From Candidatus Hydrothermarchaeota archaeon (GTDB lineage: Archaea; Hydrothermarchaeota; Hydrothermarchaeia; Hydrothermarchaeales; WAQR01), in contig WAQR01000024.1 in the NCBI GenBank assembly GCA_015520145.1, positions 1 to 15,944 of the forward strand: a DNA stretch of 15,944 bases, in the 5' to 3' direction. Position 1 is the stretch's first letter, and each line of letters starts with the position of its first letter. This document shows positions 6,464 to 12,850 of this stretch, one piece after another. The position numbers were made by a program, and so were the translations under genes. Below the pieces are notes generated by a model. That model was given only the letters and a program-made list of their open reading frames with translations, had not been told where the DNA came from and searched no databases.

Positions 6464-6847
6464 TCATTTAACCTCATGGACGTTCCAGTTTTTATCAACC
6501 CATAATCCTATGATTTTAACGTTAATGCCCCATGATATAATTGTTTTAATTGCGGTAAGTATTTGGACTATCTGGGACTCTTTGTTTACAGGGTTTCCTG
6601 CACAATCGTGATGTCCCACCACTGCGATAATCATTGAATCATGCTTATGTACTGAAATTTCAACCCTCCTTTTTATTGACTCGAGTACGTGAATATCCTT
6701 ATTTTCTGCCAATATCTTGTTTGGTCCTGGTTCTGTGACCATATCTATATAATTTACTCCATATTCCTTTTTCAACCATTCAATTACTGGTATCTGGACT
6801 CTTCCATCCATGCAGTTGATTGCTGTCGCAAATTTCATATTGTTCAT
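6464..6847 (-). CDS. Small beta-carbonic-anhydrase-like protein
   Basis: A 127-residue protein of the minimal beta-carbonic-anhydrase-like type, shorter than classical beta enzymes (~200). Candidate zinc ligands are C12 in NCMDGR (11-16, with the D14/R16 dyad), H79 and C82 in VVGHHDCAGNP (77-86), matching the C-x-D-x-R and H-x2-C signature. TEPGP (38-42) follows the first strand. The likely role is CO2/bicarbonate interconversion in the cytoplasm, plausible in a C1-metabolising archaeon, but activity of this short clade should not be assumed. ATG 6847 was chosen because the conserved fold starts within a few residues; ATG 6838 is equally possible, and the frame extends only to a TTG at 6877. 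No good ribosome site is seen. It is not obviously in an operon; a doubtful 43-codon frame ends 10 bases upstream. Confidence 0.75.
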   Translation of the reverse strand: MNNMKFATAINCMDGRVQIPVIEWLKKEYGVNYIDMVTEPGPNKILAENKDIHVLESIKRRVEISVHKHDSMIIAVVGHHDCAGNPVNKESQIVQILTAIKTIISWGINVKIIGLWVDKNWNVHEVK

Positions 6848-7175
6848 AGATTCACATCTACAAATGACAAACGCCAATTAAGGTCTTTACCCAATTTCTT
6901 TTTCCACGGTTTTTTGCTTTTCCTTGCTTTATCATTACAACTTTGTCTGTGTTTGGACGGACGCCTTTCTTGCTTTTGTTGGAATACATGTCTTTGACAA
7001 GGACTGATATTAATATGTTTTTGTTATTCAAACACGGCCTTCACATCATCTTCCACGTCCTACCCTGTCGATTTTCCTGAAAAACCCACTTTCAAAGAAT
7101 TTGATGATTTTCCATTATGTACGAAACTCCTCCTGAATTTTTACATTTTGAACTGGAAAAGTATATCATAGACCG

Positions 7176-7199
7176 CATATAAATAGCTATATAAAACTT
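7176..7199 (+). promoter_or_regulatory. TATA promoter of the ABC export cluster
   Basis: CATATAAATA (7177-7186) and TATATAAAAC (7188-7197) are tandem TATA-like boxes. Initiation about 25 bases later falls near 7215-7225, giving a leader of about 40-50 bases before ATG 7265. Confidence 0.6.
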
Positions 7200-7223
7200 A
7201 TGAAAATACACAGTTAAATAAAA

Positions 7224-7241
7224 TATACCGCTCTATACCGC
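7224..7241 (+). repeat. Tandem TATACCGC repeat at the expected transcript start
   Basis: TATACCGC occurs at 7224-7231 and again at 7234-7241, a 10-base period, about one helical turn. It lies at or just after the predicted transcript start of the ABC cluster, where a repressor dimer could block initiation. Operator function is inferred only from position and spacing. Confidence 0.4.
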
Positions 7242-7264
7242 CCCGGAAAGCAAGAGATGAAAAA

Positions 7265-8500
7265 ATGTATAAAAAAAATATTGCTAATATTGCCATAATA
7301 AAGATATCTCTAACCTTTATATCTCTGACCTTACTGGTACTTGTATCTCTACTGGTATCTCTATACCCCGCCCATGCAACAGAAGCAGATTTTTATTTAA
7401 CAAAACTTGAGCCGGAAAGTGTGATCTCAGGGGAGACATATGCATTAAACATCACATTAAAGAACCTCGGGACGTCGTATGCCACCTACCTCAAATCAGA
7501 ACTTGATCCAGAAGATGTCTCGCCCATAGACCCGGTGGGTTCTCTAAAAAAGTATATCGGGACAATAAAAGAGGCGGATTCCTCTCTTGGATACTTCGGC
7601 GTGGTCAGGCAGTACGACGAGATAAATATCTCCTATATAATAAGGGTAAAAGAAAACGCCCAGGAAGGCTCTTACCAGGTACCCCTCGTACTGAAATGGG
7701 TGGGAATTACCGGTGAAAAACAGGAGACCCTGCTCTTTGGCATAGACATAAAGACCGTAAAACCCGGTGTTGAAGTGGAAAAGGACTCACCCGAATTTGT
7801 CCAGCCAGGAGAAGAATTCAATATCAGTTTAACTATAAAGAATACAGGGAGCAGGCAAATCAAAGACATCAGTGTCTCAACAGAGACAGAGAACCCCTTC
7901 GCTGTCAAAAGCAGCAACAGCCTATTTATCCCTATCCTGCGCCCGGGAGAAGAAAGAGACGTTATTTTCAAATTTCTCTCTGACAAAGATGCGGATGTAG
8001 GACTCTATGATGTGCGATTCCCCATAGAATACCGTGACAAAAGCGATGCAGTATTTAAAAAAACCGAGGCCGCCGGGATTGTCATAAAAGGAAAGGCACA
8101 GCTTGACATAGCAGACCTGAAGATAGAGCCCCAGAATCCAAAAAAAGGTGACGAGATAACAATCGAGCTTAGAATTGAGAATGTTGGAGATGACGATGCC
8201 GTGAATACAAAATTGACCCTGGAATCAGACCTGGAGGGATTCAAAACCGCCTATCTTGGAGAACTGAAAAAAGGCGATGACACACCTGCCATATTCACAC
8301 TGAGGTCTGAGAGGACAGGTGAGATAGCCAATAAGCTCATATTGACTTATGAAGACGATTTCGGTAAGCACACCAGTTTAGAAGAGATAAGATTCGACAT
8401 CTCCAATAATCAATCTCAAGACATGGGTAAAATCTTTATCCTTCTTCTGGCAGCCGGTGTGTTTGTCATCTACTTTACCGCGAAGAAAAGAAAGGGGTGA
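7265..8500 (+). CDS. Secreted, membrane-anchored protein with three CARDB/NEW3-like beta-sandwich repeats
   Basis: A 411-residue exported protein of the type grouped with S-layer-like COG1361 proteins. Residues 1-39 form a signal sequence (basic start, long Leu/Val/Ile core, ending near PAHATEA). Three similar extracellular modules follow, about 43-165, 168-276 and 279-378, each opening with a variant of a P-x(2)-G-E/D strand and an IKNTG or IENVG turn (LKNLGT, IKNTGS, IENVGD). A C-terminal helix (388-405) ends in KKRKG, so the body faces outward. No catalytic motif is visible. It starts the ABC transcription unit and its TGA overlaps the next start (GTGA), indicating coupling. In comparable archaeal clusters such proteins accompany FtsX/LolE permeases and may act as a surface receptor or adaptor; substrate unknown. 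ATG 7265 follows a weak GAGATGA. Confidence 0.8.
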   Translation: MYKKNIANIAIIKISLTFISLTLLVLVSLLVSLYPAHATEADFYLTKLEPESVISGETYALNITLKNLGTSYATYLKSELDPEDVSPIDPVGSLKKYIGTIKEADSSLGYFGVVRQYDEINISYIIRVKENAQEGSYQVPLVLKWVGITGEKQETLLFGIDIKTVKPGVEVEKDSPEFVQPGEEFNISLTIKNTGSRQIKDISVSTETENPFAVKSSNSLFIPILRPGEERDVIFKFLSDKDADVGLYDVRFPIEYRDKSDAVFKKTEAAGIVIKGKAQLDIADLKIEPQNPKKGDEITIELRIENVGDDDAVNTKLTLESDLEGFKTAYLGELKKGDDTPAIFTLRSERTGEIANKLILTYEDDFGKHTSLEEIRFDISNNQSQDMGKIFILLLAAGVFVIYFTAKKRKG

Positions 8501-9708
8501 GGGTCTTGGGGAACCTGCTAAAGGTCTCTTTCTTTCTGGCTCTAAAGAATCTTCGTTCTGCAAAAAGGCTATTTGCCATGACAGTGCTTATTGTGGCCTT
8601 AAGCTTTGTCAGCGTCACGTTCACTTCTGCCATGATAACAGGGATGTCAGAGGCGATGAACGATCAGCTCATTGACAAGATGTTCGGGAATATAGTCATC
8701 GAGCCCAGGGAGGGAGAATTTTATATTGACGATGTGGATGCCCTTTTAGAAAAGATTAGAAGCGTGCCAGGGGTGAGGGGGGCAGCTCCAAGGTATTATC
8801 TTGGAGGCAATTTTTTTAAAAATAAAAAGCCCTATCCCGCAGCCTTCGGCTTTATGGCGATAGATCCCGTGGAAGAGAAAAAGGTCACAAACGTTTATAA
8901 GGATGTCAGCCGTGGCAGGTATCTTACAGAGAAATCCAGGGGAGAGATGCTGCTGGGCACGCACATTTCCGGGGGAAAGGAGCAGTATGTCATGCCCACG
9001 GAAGAGACCCTCGAAGCAGAAGTCGGTGACAGGTTTTATGTGGCCTTTGGCACAGGTGAGGTCAGGCAATTCAGGATTAAAGGGATTGTAAACCCCCGCG
9101 ATCTTTATGCGGTTATGCAGGCATATATGACCATCGAGGACGCTGAAGAGATACTCGGGGTTCATAACAAGGCTTCAGCTATCGCCATAAGGGTCGATAA
9201 AGGGAGAGAAAAAGAATATATAAAAAAATTCAAGGAACTGGGCATACGTGAGGAGATTCGAACCTGGGAGACAAAGGCAGGGACGACTGCCTTAATGACT
9301 TCGGTCTTCTCGCTGATAGAATACCTCCTAACTACAATCGGGCTTGTCATCATTTTTGTGATAATCTTCGTTGTAACCTACATAAGCATAATCTACAAGA
9401 GGAGCCAGATAGGCATACTCAAGGCCATCGGGATAGATGAGAGGGTGATCATCCTCTCCTACATGATACAGGCCATCTTTTACGGGGTCTTTGGAATAAT
9501 CCTTGGAATAATATTTTCCAGGCTTCTGGTCATCTACTTTGCGCTCCATCCCATAGACACGATACTCGGGTTTGTAATCCCGATATTGACAGATCGGATA
9601 GCTATCATGTCATCGGCGATGATCCTCGTATCATCCATGATCGGCGGGTTTCTGCCGTCATATATGGCTTCCAGAGAGAATATAATAAAACTAATATGGA
9701 GTAGATAA
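8497..9708 (+). CDS. FtsX/LolE-type ABC transporter permease (first paralogue)
   Basis: A 403-residue permease with the MacB/LolE layout: TM1 at about 26-49, an extracellular domain of some 220 residues (50-270), then TM2 (272-299), TM3 (321-348) and TM4 (368-388). QIGILKAIGI (304-313), between TM2 and TM3, is the typical cytoplasmic coupling segment of FtsX-type permeases. Such transporters usually do not move small solutes through a pore but act mechanically on envelope lipids, proteins or peptides; the actual substrate is unknown here. GTG 8497 overlaps the upstream TGA by 4 bases. TTG 8506 is a serious alternative, since GGGGTGA (8494-8500) lies 5 bases before it and the resulting N-terminus aligns residue for residue with the downstream paralogue at the SFFLA segment. 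Confidence 0.88.
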   Translation: MRVLGNLLKVSFFLALKNLRSAKRLFAMTVLIVALSFVSVTFTSAMITGMSEAMNDQLIDKMFGNIVIEPREGEFYIDDVDALLEKIRSVPGVRGAAPRYYLGGNFFKNKKPYPAAFGFMAIDPVEEKKVTNVYKDVSRGRYLTEKSRGEMLLGTHISGGKEQYVMPTEETLEAEVGDRFYVAFGTGEVRQFRIKGIVNPRDLYAVMQAYMTIEDAEEILGVHNKASAIAIRVDKGREKEYIKKFKELGIREEIRTWETKAGTTALMTSVFSLIEYLLTTIGLVIIFVIIFVVTYISIIYKRSQIGILKAIGIDERVIILSYMIQAIFYGVFGIILGIIFSRLLVIYFALHPIDTILGFVIPILTDRIAIMSSAMILVSSMIGGFLPSYMASRENIIKLIWSR

Positions 9709-9709
9709 T

Positions 9710-10906
9710 ATGAAAGGTAATCCAAGGCTCTCCTTCTTTCTTGCAGTAAAAAACATCCTTCATCAAAAACCCCTGTTTATTCTGATCGTCCTCATAATAT
9801 CCTTGAGCTTTGTAAGTGCCACCATCGTTTCGGCCACCATTCTGGGCTTTGTAAACGCTTTGAACAACCAGATAATCGATTATTCCCATGGGAGTATTTT
9901 GATCGAACCAAAGGAGGATGAACTCTTTATAGATGACGCCCTTGAGAAGCTTGACAAAATAAGGAGAGTACCAGGTGTTATAGCTGCTACAAGGAGATAT
10001 TCCCTTGGAGCGACTCTTTTTAAAAAGGATAGGGAAGCAGCGGGGTTCGGGTTTTTTGGGATAGATCCCGATGACGAAAAAAAGGTTTCCAAGGTTTATA
10101 TGCATATGAGAAAAGGCGAGTATCTGACACCAGGTGACCGCGGAGAGATAATTATCGGAAGCGAGATTGCAGGAAGAGGGGAGGAGATATTTTTCCTGGA
10201 GGAGGATACACTCTCAGCCGAAGTCGGTGATAAGATCAGGGTCTCCTTTGCCAACGGAGTTCAAAAAGAGTTCAGAACTAAGGGAATATTCAACCCAAGG
10301 GATATATACTCGACAAGCTTCGCTTATATCACGATTAAGGATGCAGAAGAGATTTTGGGGGTATCGGGAAAGGCTTCTCTAATTGCTGTCAGGGTTCCGA
10401 AAGGCACTGAAAGCTATTACATAAAAAAATTCAAGGAACTGGGGATCAACGATGTCTTCAAGACATGGGAAGACAAACTCAGTACAACGGCGATAATCAT
10501 CTCCTTATTCGGGACAATAAACCTATTACTTAGCGCTGTCGGGCTTTTCATAGTATTTGTCACGGTATTTGTGATAATCTATATTAATCTCGCCCACAAG
10601 CGGAAGCAGATGGGCATACTCAAGGCTATCGGAATAAATGAGAAGGTGATAACCTGGTCCTATACGATACAATCCATGATCTACGGGGTTTCCGGGATAA
10701 TTACTGGGGCAATCATGATCAAGGTCATGACGGTCTATTGGACAGTTAACCCTTTAAATACCCCTCTGGGTTTTGTTGTCCCTGAATTAACTACATCTTC
10801 AACTGTTATAGTATCGGCGATGCTGTTGTTTTCCTCGATAATCGGTGGATATATTCCGTCAGTTAAAGCTTCAAAGGAGGATATAATCAAGCTAATATGG
10901 GGTTAA
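9710..10906 (+). CDS. FtsX/LolE-type ABC transporter permease (second paralogue)
   Basis: A 398-residue paralogue of the preceding permease with the same topology: TM1 about 22-45, extracellular domain 46-262, TM2 264-294, coupling segment MGILKAIGIN (301-310), TM3 about 313-343, TM4 362-383. Conserved stretches shared with its partner include YIKKFKELGI, DAEEILGV and the C-terminal IIKLIW. The two presumably form a heterodimer, like LolC/LolE. The ATG is one base after the previous stop, with GGAG (9698-9701) 8 bases upstream, so the genes are coupled. The extracellular domains differ more than the membrane parts, suggesting a specialised role for each half. No transported compound can be named from sequence. 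Confidence 0.88.
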   Translation: MKGNPRLSFFLAVKNILHQKPLFILIVLIISLSFVSATIVSATILGFVNALNNQIIDYSHGSILIEPKEDELFIDDALEKLDKIRRVPGVIAATRRYSLGATLFKKDREAAGFGFFGIDPDDEKKVSKVYMHMRKGEYLTPGDRGEIIIGSEIAGRGEEIFFLEEDTLSAEVGDKIRVSFANGVQKEFRTKGIFNPRDIYSTSFAYITIKDAEEILGVSGKASLIAVRVPKGTESYYIKKFKELGINDVFKTWEDKLSTTAIIISLFGTINLLLSAVGLFIVFVTVFVIIYINLAHKRKQMGILKAIGINEKVITWSYTIQSMIYGVSGIITGAIMIKVMTVYWTVNPLNTPLGFVVPELTTSSTVIVSAMLLFSSIIGGYIPSVKASKEDIIKLIWG

Positions 10907-10928
10907 GATTTATGGGAGTGATGTAGTA

Positions 10929-11756
10929 ATGCAGAGAGTAATTGTGAAATCGAGAAATTTGAAGAAGATATATAAGATGGGAACGGTAGAAGTTCCCGCG
11001 CTTGGAGGGGTGGATGTCGATATTTATGAAGGTGAGTATGTGGCAATAATGGGCCCAAGCGGGTCTGGTAAGTCCACTCTCCTGCATCTGCTGGCACTTC
11101 TGGATACTCCGACCTCTGGCACGATAATTATCGGGGGGACAGACGTCTTAGATATGCCGGAATCTGAAAAATCCAGTTTCAGGCTGAACCGTCTTGGATA
11201 TATTTTTCAGGAATATAATGTCCTCCCGGAACTCACCGCACTGGAGAATACGTATCTCCCTGCCATGATGCAGGGAAAGAGTAAGGCCGAATGCATCGAG
11301 CTCGGCAGGGAGGCGCTTGATCTTGTGGGTATGGGCGCCAGGTACGACCATCTCCCTTCTGAACTATCTGGCGGCGAGCAGCAGCGCGTCAGCATTGCCA
11401 GGGCACTCATAAATAAGCCCAGGATATTATTTGCAGACGAACCTACAGCCAATCTTGATTCGAGGACTTCAAAGACCATACTCAATCTTTTCAGAAAATT
11501 GAATAAAGAGCTGGGACTCACCATTGCCATGGTAACCCACGAGACTGAAGATAAGAGTATTGTGGACAGGGTGATAAACCTTAAAGACGGCCTTTTAAGC
11601 GAGATATATGAAGAGCCGAAGGTCTCAAACTGCGAGTACTGCGGGTGTAAGATATATGAAGAGGGTGCAATTGTGAGGGTCGCAGATGGCAAGACATACC
11701 AGTTCTGCTCAGATATATGTGCAGACAATTACACCAGGAATAGGATAGGTCGGTAG
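10929..11756 (+). CDS. LolD/MacB-type ABC ATPase fused to a C-terminal Cys-rich (TRASH/YHS-like) metal-binding module
   Basis: A 275-residue ATPase that powers the two upstream permeases. Walker A is GPSGSGKST (42-50), the Q-loop is Q94, the signature LSGGE is at 146-150, Walker B is ILFADE (166-171), and the switch His is H204 in VTHE. The ATPase part ends near 228, the normal LolD length. A further ~45 residues form a compact four-cysteine unit: C235 and C238 (CEYCG, with C240 nearby) and C260 and C264 (FCSDIC), followed by an aromatic ADNY. This pattern resembles TRASH/YHS treble-clef modules found on archaeal metal sensors and copper ATPases. The ATG follows GGGAG (10914-10918) by 10 bases and the upstream gene by 22. 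Metal-gated transport or metal export is an inference; the module could also be structural. Confidence 0.9.
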   Translation: MQRVIVKSRNLKKIYKMGTVEVPALGGVDVDIYEGEYVAIMGPSGSGKSTLLHLLALLDTPTSGTIIIGGTDVLDMPESEKSSFRLNRLGYIFQEYNVLPELTALENTYLPAMMQGKSKAECIELGREALDLVGMGARYDHLPSELSGGEQQRVSIARALINKPRILFADEPTANLDSRTSKTILNLFRKLNKELGLTIAMVTHETEDKSIVDRVINLKDGLLSEIYEEPKVSNCEYCGCKIYEEGAIVRVADGKTYQFCSDICADNYTRNRIGR

Positions 11757-11784
11757 ATTTATTGTCGCATATTGTCACCCGACC
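11748..11784. terminator. Possible hairpin between convergent genes
   Basis: GGTCGG (11748-11753) and CCGACC (11779-11784) are exact inverted repeats 25 bases apart. They cover the ends of both converging genes (stops at 11756 and 11775) and could form a 3'-end hairpin in either transcript. There is no clear T-run, and part of the pairing is coding sequence, so terminator function is uncertain. Confidence 0.25.
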
Positions 11785-12827
11785 GCAGAGATTATCCTAT
11801 CGACATCACAGTATTTCTCAAGATTCTCTTTTGCAAGGTCTATAACCCTTTTATCTGTAGGTTTTATCTTCCTTGTGACGTGCTTGAGCTTTTCTATCGT
11901 TGTGTAAGTATCGAACGGGACGATAAGTACTGCAATACCTTTCTCCTCTGCCTTTGCGATAACCTTGACATCCGGATAGAGTCCGCCTGTAAGTATCAGG
12001 ATAGACGTACTTGTCTCAAGTGCTGCAAGTGCGATATCCGGCCTGTCACCGCCTGTAATCACAGCCTTGTTTGTCGACCTCCTGAAATAATTCAGCGCAC
12101 TTTCCTGGGTCATCGCACCTACCAGGATATCTTCCACAATGCGGTCTAGCTGTTTGCCCTCGCACTCGATGACCTCTCCTCCAAGTATGTCGCATATCTC
12201 CTTTACCGTCGGGGCACTGATTTCAGGGTTTTCCGGGATAATTCCGAGCATCCTGTATCCCCGTTCTTCAAAAATAGGTTTATAGACCCCTTTTGCCTTG
12301 TCCAGGACCTGTCTTGGAATGTTGTTCAATATCGTACCTGTTACATCAAGTCCTTTCAGCTCAAGGACCTCTCTCTGGAAGACAGCATCGTCAAGTTCAA
12401 AATCGTCCCGGATCTTGCTTACAAAAAGCACCACTGAACCAAACAGCTTTGCCAGAGACATGGAATCAAGCCCGATACCTGCCATCGTCTGGGGGGTCGT
12501 TGTGCTCTCGATTATTACAACATCACTGCCGGTAAAAGACGTATATGCCCTTTGAACTGCCTCCAGGTTGGCCTTTGATTTCTGGAACTTTGTAAGATAA
12601 AACGGGCCTGTTACAAGAGGCACTATCTCATTTAAAGGCATATCCATACCCAGAAGCTCTTTCATCAAAACTGCATCTTTATCGTCGCGGTCACTAACTC
12701 CTGCCACATTTCCAACAGGTTTGAAATAGGACACGTTTATCCCCCTTTCTTTAAACTTTAAAGCAAGCCCGACACATATTGCGGTCTTCCCGCTTCCAGA
12801 AGACCCGATTACATACAAACTTTTCAT
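11775..12827 (-). CDS. BioD-like P-loop / DRTGG domain protein (Pta N-terminal-like)
   Basis: A 350-residue cytoplasmic protein resembling the regulatory N-terminal part of long phosphotransacetylases, without the catalytic Pta domain. Residues 1-205 are a dethiobiotin-synthetase-like P-loop fold: GSSGSGKT (8-15), FKPVG (35-39), and VVIIEST (103-109) as the Walker-B-like strand. A DRTGG domain spans about 210-315, with ITGGDRPD (257-264) and LILTGG (277-282). In long Pta enzymes this region is thought to sense metabolites and set activity. ATG 12827 is supported by TGAGGTGA (12833-12840), 5 bases upstream. It follows the ADP-forming acetyl-CoA synthetase by 23 bases, so it is likely to regulate or assist acetyl-CoA/acetate metabolism. 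That role is inferred from linkage; the ligand is unknown. Confidence 0.85.
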   Translation of the reverse strand: MKSLYVIGSSGSGKTAICVGLALKFKERGINVSYFKPVGNVAGVSDRDDKDAVLMKELLGMDMPLNEIVPLVTGPFYLTKFQKSKANLEAVQRAYTSFTGSDVVIIESTTTPQTMAGIGLDSMSLAKLFGSVVLFVSKIRDDFELDDAVFQREVLELKGLDVTGTILNNIPRQVLDKAKGVYKPIFEERGYRMLGIIPENPEISAPTVKEICDILGGEVIECEGKQLDRIVEDILVGAMTQESALNYFRRSTNKAVITGGDRPDIALAALETSTSILILTGGLYPDVKVIAKAEEKGIAVLIVPFDTYTTIEKLKHVTRKIKPTDKRVIDLAKENLEKYCDVDRIISAVG

Positions 12828-12850
12828 TTATCTCACCTCAAAATTCCTCT

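Larger units (their letters stand above)
6848..7264. other. Intergenic region between divergent genes, with a doubtful small ORF and a promoter
   Basis: About 417 bases. The minus strand contains an ATG-started frame at 6858-6989 for 43 basic residues, including VVMIKQGKAKNRGKRNWVK, ending 10 bases before the carbonic-anhydrase-like gene. A TATA-like ATATTAATAT (7007-7016) sits where a leaderless transcript of that frame would need it. No ribosome site or recognised family supports it; it may be chance or a transposase remnant. Positions 7020-7170 show no frame or repeat I can support. The plus-strand promoter of the ABC cluster occupies 7176-7199. Confidence 0.4.

Noticed and set aside
6689..6997. 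Plus-strand 102-codon frame antisense to the carbonic-anhydrase-like gene
   Set aside because: Phe/Cys/Leu-rich shadow of a frame with conserved zinc-site motifs; no start signal.
9605..10105. Minus-strand open frame of 166 codons across the two permease genes
   Set aside because: It crosses the junction of two well-supported plus-strand genes and has no recognisable motif; it is a shadow of the low-stop codon use there.
8497..10906. Possible recent duplication or frameshifted single permease
   Set aside because: Each permease is complete with its own TM1, extracellular domain, coupling motif and C-terminus, and they are clearly diverged.
11207..11728. Minus-strand 173-codon frame under the ABC ATPase
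   Set aside because: Ser/Leu-rich antisense shadow of a gene with all ATPase motifs intact.
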